Of a DNA stretch of 64,000 nt, positions 25,949 to 34,293 are shown piece by piece. A program made the position numbers and the translations under genes. Numbering within the stretch: position 1 is the stretch's first letter; each line of letters opens with the position of its first letter. The notes under the pieces were generated by a model, which saw only the letters and a program-made list of their open reading frames with translations, searched no databases and was not told the DNA's origin. The stretch covers positions 1,119,001 to 1,183,000 of the forward strand of contig NZ_AP024154.1 in NCBI RefSeq assembly GCF_015533855.1, given 5' to 3'. The DNA comes from Echinicola sp. 20G (GTDB taxonomy: Bacteria > Bacteroidota > Bacteroidia > Cytophagales > Cyclobacteriaceae).

Positions 25949-28900
25949 TTAAAACTTCACGTTCAAGTTAAACCCAAGGGATCTAGCTGTAGGCATTGCG
26001 TAGTAAAGGTAACCTTGACCGGCGTTGCTGGTACCGAGAGTAGCCTCTGGATCAAACCCACCATCGAATGACTTGTAGATAAAGAACAAGTTTCTTCCGA
26101 TGAAGCTAATAGATGCAGATCTTACCACGCTATTTCCTAAGAAGGAAGTAGGAATCTGGTATGTCAAAGACAATTCTCTAAGACGAACATTGGTCTGGTC
26201 CATGATGTAATTAGAACCAATGCCACTCATTGCACCCCAATACTGCTGGGCAGTAATGGATTGGGTGTTCTGAGAATAGCTACCATCTTCATTTTCAATC
26301 AGTCCATCCACCACAATTCCTTCCTCTCTATACTGAAGGGTCTTTTGTGAAATACCGGCACCATCCATGGCAGCTTGTGTACCTGCATACATTTCACCAC
26401 CGAAGCGTCCATCGATCAAGAATCTCAAATTGAAGTTTTTATAGCTAAAGGAGTTGTTAAAACCTAGTAAATAATCAGGTTGGAAATCTCCCACTTTCAC
26501 CCTTTGGGCAGTGGCCTGAGGCATTCCACTGGCAGTAAGGATCATTTTTCCTGTCTCAGGGTCAGTCATGATATCTGTAGCCCAGATTTCACCATACCCA
26601 CCACCTACAGTTGCACGTGTTTCTGCAGACCCAGAGTTATTCACATTCCACTGACGATTAAAAGCATCCGGTAAAAACTCTTTCAACTCATTGCGGTTAT
26701 GGGAGAAGTTTACATTGGTATTCCAAGTAAAATCTTCAGTCTGAACCGGCGTACCTCCAAGCATTACCTCAATCCCTTTATTGGTAATTTCACCAACATT
26801 GGTATGTACTTCAGCTCTTCCCAATGGGTTTACCGCCAAGTTGTCTGTAGAAACAATATCAATCAAGTCCGTAGAGCTGATATCATAGTAAGCCACATCA
26901 AAGTATAGTCTGTTCTTATAAAGACTACCTTCAATACCCACTTCATAAGTTTTAGTAAACTCAGGACTTAAATTCTGGTCATACCATACAGATGGAATCG
27001 TCAAGGTAGTAATGCCTAAATAACTGTTGTTCTTGTTCTTTAGGTTATAGCTATTTTGCAAGCTCCAAGCCGAAGCATCTTTACCTACACTTGCCCAGCT
27101 ACCACGTACTTTAAGGTAATCCATGACACGTTGGTTAGGGTCGATAAATTCACTCACCATCAACGCAAGGTTTACAGATGGGTAGAAATAAGACCAGTTG
27201 TCAGAAGGCAAAGTAGAAGTCCAATCGTTTCTTCCAGTTATGTCCAAAAACAGGATTCCAGCATAATCAAATGATGCGGAAGCATAAAGGGAATTAGTTA
27301 CACGCTCAGTAGGAACACCTGCGCTGTAGTTTACTTGGTCTGCACTACCAATAGTTGTTTTTGTAGGAATACGCAAATTTTGCCCATTAAGGCTCATTCC
27401 TTGGGAAAGCTGCTGCAAGTGGTTTCCACCCACATTAGCCGTTACTCTTAGTTTTTCGGTGATATTCTTGTCAATCATGAACAAGAAGTCCGCATTGGTT
27501 TCCTGATAACGGTTGTTAGAAAAACCTACTCGGCCATCAGGGTAAAACCAGTGACCTGGCTGCGTAGCACTTTCAAAACGAATATCAGTCCAATCAGTAC
27601 CTACACGGGCATGAGCGGACAACCAATCGGTGAATTGGTATTGCAACTTGGCAAAACCAAGGAACCTGCTTCTAGTGTCTTCTGCTTTATCATAGTTAAG
27701 TGTCCAATAAGGGTTGATGGCACTTTCAGCATAGTTTCTCACCAATCCAGTTTCCTCATCCAAGTAATCCCTGAAATCATCCATAATGGCATTTCTAGGC
27801 ACACTGTACACCCCAGCTAATAGACCTTCAGAACCTTGATTTACCCTGTTGCGCGTAAATTGATTGGTATAGGTAGCTTTTGCGTCCAAAGAAAGTTTGC
27901 TGGAAAGCTTAGCTGTAGCTCTTAAATTGAAGTTGTTTCTCTTCAGGAAAGAGTTCTCCACCATAGCCTCATTGTAGGTATTGGTATAAGAGAAACGCGC
28001 GGTAACTTTCTCATTTCCACCTGTCAAGGCCACGGTATTCACAAAGTTTCCTCCAGTATTGAAGAAGTCCTTTACATTATCTGGCTGAGCGGTATAAGGC
28101 TTGTTGGTTCCATCCCAATAAAGTTGGTCACTTCCATCCATTTTACCACCCCAAGAACCTCCAGTGGTACGGAGTTCATCGATTGAGGAAGGTGTTCTTC
28201 CTGCTGTACCTTGTCCATATTCGTTTTGGAACTCAGGAAGAAGCATTGGATTGGAAAATACAGAACTACTGGAGAAGTCTACTCCTATGCCTTTTCTGTT
28301 ATTTCCTTTTTTAGTAGTGATCATAATCACACCATTTGCAGCCCTAGACCCATAAAGAGCTGCTGCATTTGGGCCTTTAAGCACAGTCATGGACTCAATA
28401 TCATCCGGGTTCAAGTCAGAAATACCGGAACCAGTATTGGTACTGGTGTACATATTTCCTCCTTCACTAGTACTGGAATTGTCCATAGGGATACCATCCA
28501 CTACATACAAAGGTTGGTTACTTTGTGTCAATGAGTTGTTACCACGAATGATCACACGGACACCGGCACCAGGACCTGAACCCGCCTCTGTGATGTTCAC
28601 ACCAGCCACTCTACCTTTTAGGTTTGAAACAGCACTTGGAGAAGCTTTTACTGCAGTTAGCTCTTCACCATCCACTTTTTGTACAGCATAACCAAGTGAT
28701 TTTTTATCCTTCTCAATGCCGAAGGCAGTTACTACCACCTCACTTAACTGCTCCACATCCTGTGCAAGCACAACGTCGATAACTGTTTGGTTACTGACAG
28801 CTACTGTTTGCTCAACATAGCCTAAATAAGAAAATTTTAAAGATTGACCTGATTCAACATTGATAGTATAGTTACCATCCAAATCTGTAATGGTACCTTT

Positions 28901-29125
28901 ACTTGTACCGACAATTGAAACACTTACTCCTGGAATAGGAGCTCCATCTTCATCACTGGTCACAGTACCTGTTATAGCAACAGGAGCCACAGCAGAAGTA
29001 GATAAACTCAAAGGTTGAGTTCCTTCACCTGCATAAAGCACATTTCCCGCAATCGGTTGCAGCATTGTACCGAAAACAGTCAATAACGTTACTGGCTTTA
29101 GTAATCGTAAAATTTTAGTTTTCAT
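25949..29125 (-). CDS. SusC-type TonB-dependent receptor without STN domain (locus B)
   Basis: A 1058-residue outer-membrane importer. After the signal peptide comes a CarboxypepD-reg-like domain (about 50-120; GTSKGTITDLDGNYTI), then the plug (about 125-250; LGYAVQKVDGEEL, VRVIIRGNNSLTQ, YVVDGIPMDN, MTVLKGPNAAALYGSRAANG) and a full barrel ending LGFNLNVKF. It lacks the N-terminal STN domain present in the locus A and C receptors, and no sigma/FecR pair is nearby, so it should be regulated in another way. It works with the SusD lid encoded 20 bases downstream. Confidence 0.95.
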   Translation of the reverse strand: MKTKILRLLKPVTLLTVFGTMLQPIAGNVLYAGEGTQPLSLSTSAVAPVAITGTVTSDEDGAPIPGVSVSIVGTSKGTITDLDGNYTINVESGQSLKFSYLGYVEQTVAVSNQTVIDVVLAQDVEQLSEVVVTAFGIEKDKKSLGYAVQKVDGEELTAVKASPSAVSNLKGRVAGVNITEAGSGPGAGVRVIIRGNNSLTQSNQPLYVVDGIPMDNSSTSEGGNMYTSTNTGSGISDLNPDDIESMTVLKGPNAAALYGSRAANGVIMITTKKGNNRKGIGVDFSSSSVFSNPMLLPEFQNEYGQGTAGRTPSSIDELRTTGGSWGGKMDGSDQLYWDGTNKPYTAQPDNVKDFFNTGGNFVNTVALTGGNEKVTARFSYTNTYNEAMVENSFLKRNNFNLRATAKLSSKLSLDAKATYTNQFTRNRVNQGSEGLLAGVYSVPRNAIMDDFRDYLDEETGLVRNYAESAINPYWTLNYDKAEDTRSRFLGFAKLQYQFTDWLSAHARVGTDWTDIRFESATQPGHWFYPDGRVGFSNNRYQETNADFLFMIDKNITEKLRVTANVGGNHLQQLSQGMSLNGQNLRIPTKTTIGSADQVNYSAGVPTERVTNSLYASASFDYAGILFLDITGRNDWTSTLPSDNWSYFYPSVNLALMVSEFIDPNQRVMDYLKVRGSWASVGKDASAWSLQNSYNLKNKNNSYLGITTLTIPSVWYDQNLSPEFTKTYEVGIEGSLYKNRLYFDVAYYDISSTDLIDIVSTDNLAVNPLGRAEVHTNVGEITNKGIEVMLGGTPVQTEDFTWNTNVNFSHNRNELKEFLPDAFNRQWNVNNSGSAETRATVGGGYGEIWATDIMTDPETGKMILTASGMPQATAQRVKVGDFQPDYLLGFNNSFSYKNFNLRFLIDGRFGGEMYAGTQAAMDGAGISQKTLQYREEGIVVDGLIENEDGSYSQNTQSITAQQYWGAMSGIGSNYIMDQTNVRLRELSLTYQIPTSFLGNSVVRSASISFIGRNLFFIYKSFDGGFDPEATLGTSNAGQGYLYYAMPTARSLGFNLNVKF

Positions 29126-29639
29126 AAAACTGGTTTAAGGGTAAAAGGTTGAATAATAATGTTTTCAAATCACCAAGTGAATTGGTGAACCGTTACGCAA
29201 AAGCTTCAAAAAGCCAATAAATTGTCGGTGAAAATCACTGGCCTGGAACTGTTATATTGGGTTTTCCTAATTTTAAAGGAAAAAATTTCTTTAACTTTTC
29301 GTTAAAGGATTGTCAATGTATTGATTTTTTAAAATAAATCGAAACACATTTAAGATATTTTTTTAAAACAATCAGGAAATACCCTATAAACTGTTTATAG
29401 AAATGGATGATCGTAAAACAATGTTCAACAGCCATTATATAGTTTCAAATGGAATAAAAGCCACTTATTTAAAAAATAGGCTAGGTTTTATAGGATTTAT
29501 TGAAAGAAATGAAAGTAAAAATGAAAGCTAAAAATGGACAAAAGTTGATTACTTAAATATGAAGTTAAAAAAAATTGCTTCAAAAGACTTAAAATACTTT
29601 ATATATGTAAAAATTACTTATTTTGATATTGGACAAAGA
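29126..29639. other. 514-base leader region of locus B with two inverted repeats
   Basis: No gene seen. TCACCAA (29170-29176), five bases, TTGGTGA (29182-29188) lies about 45 bases before the susC start. CTTTAAC (29289-29295), five bases, GTTAAAG (29301-29307) lies about 165 bases before it. Both are of operator or hairpin size. The remainder is AT-rich with no clear promoter consensus. Confidence 0.5.
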
Positions 29640-29963
29640 CTAAGTTTTCAATATTCCATCTTTATTACATTTCCAGACTAACCAGTCTTGAAGAGCTTTT
29701 AACCCGTTTTCATTCATCCACTGATATGTTTCAAGGTAAAATTCTTCTGATCTCTGGCAAATTTCCTGCTGAGTTAATTGCCTGGTGGGCTGGGTGACTT
29801 CCCATAAATAATTATAGCCACAAATTTGTATCAACTCCAACTCAGACAATAGTCTTTCCGGATTAGAAAGTTTACTGGCATTAGCATAAGCCATAAATTT
29901 TTCCTGATAATTTTCCTTCGCCACTGCGAGCAACTGAAGTAAGTCGTTCTTATTCATTTCCAT
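29640..29963 (-). CDS. Small hypothetical protein
   Basis: A 107-residue protein with no signal peptide, probably helical and cytoplasmic. It starts MEMNKNDLLQLL, with a second ATG three codons in that may be the real start. It contains two cysteines and several tryptophans in the C-terminal half (NYLWEVTQ, YQWMNENG, LQDWLVWKC). I do not recognise a family. It is isolated: the SusC of locus B is more than 500 bases downstream and the TPR gene more than 230 bases upstream. The clean codon pattern suggests a real gene. Confidence 0.6.
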   Translation of the reverse strand: MEMNKNDLLQLLAVAKENYQEKFMAYANASKLSNPERLLSELELIQICGYNYLWEVTQPTRQLTQQEICQRSEEFYLETYQWMNENGLKALQDWLVWKCNKDGILKT

Positions 29964-30198
29964 GTTTTTAGGTTATCGGATTTGATTAGGGTCATCAACG
30001 ATTGATGCAAAAATATTTAAAATCATGAACTAAGATAGTAAAACAAAATAAAATTCATTCCCACCTAAAAAGCCACTTACAAGCATTTGAAGGGATATTT
30101 TACGCTTATCTTAACTTGGAATTTCATAGACGAAAATTATGTGTATTTCAAAAGCAAAAAAGAAAACAAAAAAGTAAAGCACTAATTGACACATATTA

Positions 30199-31917
30199 TC
30201 ACTTTATTTTTGAATTTTTTAAATCAATGTCGGCAGTACTCCAAACTTCCACCAAATCATTCTCAATTTTCATGGCCAAATCAAGGTCACCATTAAATTG
30301 GTAAGCAGCCATAAGACCATGCAAAGCCCATCCATTTTTCGGGAAATTGGCCAGGTCCTCTTTATAGGTAAAAATTGCTTCTTCATAATTCTCCTGCAGT
30401 AATAGGGCAGACCCTAAGTAGTGCCTGACAGAAAAAAACCAATCTGGTGGCTCATTATAATTCAAATTATCTTCCATAGCTGTCGCCTCCCTAAACAATA
30501 TTACACTGTTTTCTAAATCGTCTTCAGCAGCCATAATTTCAGCTTCCAATACTTTTTCAGCAATCTGAAGAAGATCATAGGTAGAGTTAATATCCCACAC
30601 CGTGATTGTCTTAAAACTCTCATTGGATGATTTTTCTTTTAGCAATGTCAACTCTTTTTTTGCTTTAGATACCTCATCTTTTCCCAAAAAAGCCATTCCC
30701 CTTGCGTAGTTCCTGATGGCCTCAGGATAGCGCAGCACGCTATCCTCTGCTGGCATGGAGAGGATTTTTTCCCATTCACCAAACTTGACATAAACATAAT
30801 AGGGAATGGTATAATAATGCTGTAAGGTCCCCCAACCGGGCTCCTTCATTACCAACTTATTGGTATGCTCTGTCAATTTCTCTGCCGCCAAAATAGCCCA
30901 TTCCTTATTGCCCTCAAGAGTCGCCGTTGCTGCCATAAAATGATAATTATGAGGAAAATAAGCCAATGGATAAGCACCCTGGGCATGACATGCGCTGACA
31001 TAAATACTATCAGCCTCCACTGCACGAATATTAGCTAATGTACCTTTGTGATATTCTCCAGTTCGGATATAAACATGGGAAGGCATATGAAGCAAATGCC
31101 CTGCGTTTGGCACTAAACCATCATCAAACACAGCTGCACTTCTGTTCGCTTGCTCAGGCTCCATAGAGGCTTCCACCGCGTGAATATACAGATGATGCCC
31201 TCCAGGATGATTCGGAGCCATCTCAAGGACATGATGGAGGGAGTTTAAAATTTCAGGAGTCCAAGTCTTCATTTCACCACCCTTGTCATAAAGATCCCAG
31301 GGATGCTGATCCATCAAAGATTCGGCATAAAGCGTGGCAATATGGGCATCTTCTGGAAATGCCAGTTGCGCCTCTTTCATGGCTTCAGAATAGGCTTGAT
31401 CCAAGTGACTTCGATCCTCTGGTACTTCCAATGAATACCTTTTGGCCATAGCACTGATCAATACCTTTTCCTTTTCACTAACTCCTCCGGATTTTGAAAC
31501 AGCTGTCTGAATAGCCTTGTAAGCTCTTTCATAATTATCCGCTTCCATTCCTGCGTTGTAGTTTGGTCCTAGAACATAGGCATAGCCCCAATAAGCCATG
31601 GCAAAGTCCGGATCAAGTTGACTGGCGTAATAGAAGGACCTGGCTGCCTCAGCATGGTTGAACCCATATGCCAAGACCAAACCTTGGTTAAAATACCTTT
31701 GTGCCAGCTCATTACTGGTACTCATCGGCCAATGTATTACGTCCAAACCTTCAAACAGAGGTGCCTTTGTTCCAGACTCATACCAAGCTACATCTGTTAC
31801 GAGGGAATTAACCGAACATAAAGTGATGTCGCTAGCTGCAGCAAGTTTTTCTTCGGCTGGTTTTTGCTGACAAGAAAAAACCACAAATACAGATAAAAAG
31901 ATGATAATTAACTTCAT
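30199..31917 (-). CDS. TPR-repeat lipoprotein
   Basis: A 572-residue lipoprotein (lipobox VVFSC, Cys 16). Tetratricopeptide-like helical repeats are visible at several points, for example AQRYFNQGLVLAYGFNHAEA with ASQLDPDFAMAYWGYA (about 70-110) and NYEEAIFTYKEDLANFPKN with WALHGLMAAYQFNGD near the C-terminus. Between them a histidine-rich stretch (HHLYIHAVEAS, HLLHMPSHVYIRTGEYHKG) may bind metal and is a recurring feature of this type of TPR protein. No enzymatic domain is present. It may act as a scaffold in the periplasm. It has no co-directional close neighbour. Confidence 0.8.
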   Translation of the reverse strand: MKLIIIFLSVFVVFSCQQKPAEEKLAAASDITLCSVNSLVTDVAWYESGTKAPLFEGLDVIHWPMSTSNELAQRYFNQGLVLAYGFNHAEAARSFYYASQLDPDFAMAYWGYAYVLGPNYNAGMEADNYERAYKAIQTAVSKSGGVSEKEKVLISAMAKRYSLEVPEDRSHLDQAYSEAMKEAQLAFPEDAHIATLYAESLMDQHPWDLYDKGGEMKTWTPEILNSLHHVLEMAPNHPGGHHLYIHAVEASMEPEQANRSAAVFDDGLVPNAGHLLHMPSHVYIRTGEYHKGTLANIRAVEADSIYVSACHAQGAYPLAYFPHNYHFMAATATLEGNKEWAILAAEKLTEHTNKLVMKEPGWGTLQHYYTIPYYVYVKFGEWEKILSMPAEDSVLRYPEAIRNYARGMAFLGKDEVSKAKKELTLLKEKSSNESFKTITVWDINSTYDLLQIAEKVLEAEIMAAEDDLENSVILFREATAMEDNLNYNEPPDWFFSVRHYLGSALLLQENYEEAIFTYKEDLANFPKNGWALHGLMAAYQFNGDLDLAMKIENDLVEVWSTADIDLKNSKIK

Positions 31918-32011
31918 TGTGCTTATTCTTAAAACTGTATCAGTTTGCTTTGTAATTCATAAAAATCAGGAATATTCATGACCATAAAATCTTGTTACCA
32001 AACTATGAAAT

Positions 32012-32152
32012 TCAACTCTTCTGCTTTGGTAAAATGTTCTGATTCACATGAAAGAAGTTATCAGGATCATATTTTGCCTTAATGGATGACAACTTTTCAT
32101 AGTTTTGGCGATAAGAAGCCTTCACCCTACATGCCCCTTCCCCATCACCAAA
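32012..32152 (-). pseudogene. C-terminal remnant of a berberine-bridge-type FAD oxidase
   Basis: Read on the minus strand, this frame (open only after a TGA at 32155) gives VKASYRQNYEKLSSIKAKYD then PDNFFHVNQNI and a stop nine codons later. That is the signature C-terminal BBE motif (N-Y-x-x-L-x-x-I-K-x-x-Y-D-P-x-N-x-F-x-x-N-Q-N-I) of FAD-linked oxidases. Only about 45 codons remain; the FAD-binding domain is absent. The remnant overlaps the end of the nickel-binding-type frame in another phase, as expected if a deletion fused two former neighbours. Confidence 0.82.
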
Positions 32153-32403
32153 TCATAAAAACCCACTTCCACTTCAGTAAGGGCACATGGAACCGCACCA
32201 TGAGCCATTTGATGAACGAGCTCACAAGTTTCCTTATCTGGACCCTCCACTAGGCAAAAAACTGTTCCGGCCTTTTCATTCACCCAAAACTGATGATACT
32301 TGACTCCGTACGCATCTTGAATCGCAACGTCGGCAATATGGGCAGTTTTTACATCCTCTATGGATAGGTGTTCAAATTGATGAAAATCCATAAATAGAGG
32401 CAT
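32122..32403 (-). CDS. DUF4242 / SCO4226-like nickel-binding domain protein, apparently truncated
   Basis: A 93-residue frame matching a single DUF4242 (SCO4226 nickel-binding) domain: MPLFMDFHQFEHLS, VKYHQFWVNEKAGTVFCLVE and HQMAHGAVPCALTEVE with candidate His/Cys metal ligands. As I recall, related Bacteroidota proteins often continue with a cyclase-like second domain after this point. Here the frame stops where the berberine-bridge remnant begins. It may still make a stable one-domain protein or may be a relic. No promoter was identified. Confidence 0.65.
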   Translation of the reverse strand: MPLFMDFHQFEHLSIEDVKTAHIADVAIQDAYGVKYHQFWVNEKAGTVFCLVEGPDKETCELVHQMAHGAVPCALTEVEVGFYDLVMGKGHVG

Positions 32404-32544
32404 AATAACGCATTATGATCTATATAAAGTTAAGAAATATTAACCGCACTTGAAAAGCACAAAACCAACTGATAATGAATGATTTAATAGCAATTATTAA
32501 TGATCTAGAATAGGGTATGAAATTGGCTTCAGAAAGGAATAAAA

Positions 32545-32595
32545 CAAAAAACCGGTGAAACCCAAACCAACTTTTGTTCGAGTAACACCGGCTTT
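32545..32595 (-). terminator. Terminator of the locus C susCD transcript
   Basis: On the minus strand CCGGTG (complement of 32586-32591) pairs with CACCGGT (complement of 32551-32557), followed by a T-run (complement of the A-run 32546-32551). The loop is long (about 28 bases). It lies 30 bases after the susD stop. Confidence 0.7.
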
Positions 32596-32624
32596 AGTAC
32601 AAAGCAAATAAAAAAATTATCTTT

Positions 32625-34271
32625 TTATTCCCATCCGTTAGTTTGCTCCAAGTTTGGATTCAGTGAAAGTTGATTCACTGGTACTGGGAAATAATAGTTC
32701 TTACTCTCATCAAACAGATAAGTCTGATCGGAAATGATATAACCTTCATTATTTAACTTAACATCTGAACCAACTTCATAAGCATCATAATTGGCAATAT
32801 CCGTCGCATTGAACCTAATGCCCAAAACAGGCTCAGTAAGTTTCGCTCCTTCTTTCCATCGTATCAAATCGTCATAACGGAAGCCCTCAAAAGCCAATTC
32901 TACTCTACGTTCTCTTCTTATATCCGCAATAATACTTCCTTGGTTTAATACCAAATCAGCCACTCCTGCTTTGGCTCTCAGCAGATTGATCGTCATATCA
33001 ACATCAGCTTGGGTAATACTTCCCAATTCCGCCTTAGCTTCGGCATAGATCAACAGCATCTCAGCATAGCGGATAAGTGGCGCATCCATATAGGCTCTAT
33101 CCCAAGGAGCTGTTCTATCCTGCTCCTCATTATAGAATTTGGCCACTTGGTAACCTGAAGGAGAAGATTCATTGGAGCTCAAACCAATTGGATCAGAGTT
33201 TAGGTATAGTTGACCATCAACGAAATAGGTCTCTGGCTGCGCAAAAGTACCTGCCAAACGCTTATCTCTATTGGCAAATTCATCTTCAATAGTAGCGTCA
33301 CCTTGGTATAAAGGACTCTCTTCAATCGATAGACCATCCACACACAGGTAATCATTGATCAAGCTCTTTGTACCTCCAAATTCAGTACCCTCAGTATGGG
33401 TCAGTACATTTGAGGCATTGTGATAGATCTGCAAAGCATCATCATAATCTCTGTAAAAGACGATTTCGTCATTTCCTGCCAAATTCATATTGGCAAACAA
33501 AGCATTATAATCACCATTTACATCAATGCTATAATTACCCGAATTCATCAATGCTTCAGCAGACTCAGCTGCAGCTTGCAAATAGACTTGCTCATTTCCA
33601 AGTCCATGATACTTTCTGAAAGTCCCTTCATGGAGCATGATTCGTGCCCTGTAGGCATTGGCAATGTCTTTGGTAAAGCGGTTGCTTTCTGCTGTGTTTG
33701 CCATCCATTGTACGGCAAAGTCCAAATCTGACTTGATGAAAGCCATCACTTCGTCACGGCTGGACTGTGCCTCATATAACAACGGGTCAGTATCTGTAAG
33801 TACATGGTCCACTATTGGAAGTTTTCCATATAACTTTAACTTGTCATAATACTCTAATGCTCTCAGCAATCTAGCCTCTGCTATATAAGGATTTTTAGCA
33901 GCTTCCTCAATATCTGACGCAGCGCTATTTTCCAACATCTGATTGATATCCCTTATCAGATCCCAGTCCCAGTCTTCACGACCAGGCGTGTTGGCTGTAT
34001 TAATCCCCAAACGAACATCCTCTGGAGACTGAACAAAGGAATTATCACTTAAATTATCATCAGTTAGTATCCCCGCATTGAATCCTCCTCTAAAGCCTTT
34101 AGTAGCAAAATAGGATGCATAAAGCTGGTTATTATAGACCTGAAGGTCTGAGGCACTTTTCCAGAAAGTATCATCATTGATCTGTGTTTCCGGAAAAGTA
34201 TCTAAAAATTCGTCATTACACCCTGTCGCAAATGCAAGACAGGCCAATAGATATATTGCTGTTTTTTTCAT
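32625..34271 (-). CDS. SusD-type glycan-binding lipoprotein (locus C)
   Basis: A 548-residue RagB/SusD protein with lipobox FATGC (Cys 18). The start F-L-D-T-F-P-E-T-Q-I-N-D-D-T-F-W-K is typical. YIAEARLLRALEYYDKLKLYG and the C-terminal RRERRVELAFEGFRYDDLIRW and LNPNLEQTNGW segments complete the family pattern. It belongs to the classical glycan-type SusD group, like the SusD of locus A. It starts 22 bases after the SusC stop and closes the sigma-FecR-SusC-SusD operon, followed by a terminator. Confidence 0.95.
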   Translation of the reverse strand: MKKTAIYLLACLAFATGCNDEFLDTFPETQINDDTFWKSASDLQVYNNQLYASYFATKGFRGGFNAGILTDDNLSDNSFVQSPEDVRLGINTANTPGREDWDWDLIRDINQMLENSAASDIEEAAKNPYIAEARLLRALEYYDKLKLYGKLPIVDHVLTDTDPLLYEAQSSRDEVMAFIKSDLDFAVQWMANTAESNRFTKDIANAYRARIMLHEGTFRKYHGLGNEQVYLQAAAESAEALMNSGNYSIDVNGDYNALFANMNLAGNDEIVFYRDYDDALQIYHNASNVLTHTEGTEFGGTKSLINDYLCVDGLSIEESPLYQGDATIEDEFANRDKRLAGTFAQPETYFVDGQLYLNSDPIGLSSNESSPSGYQVAKFYNEEQDRTAPWDRAYMDAPLIRYAEMLLIYAEAKAELGSITQADVDMTINLLRAKAGVADLVLNQGSIIADIRRERRVELAFEGFRYDDLIRWKEGAKLTEPVLGIRFNATDIANYDAYEVGSDVKLNNEGYIISDQTYLFDESKNYYFPVPVNQLSLNPNLEQTNGWE

Positions 34272-34293
34272 GTCTTTGTGTTTTTAGGGTTGA

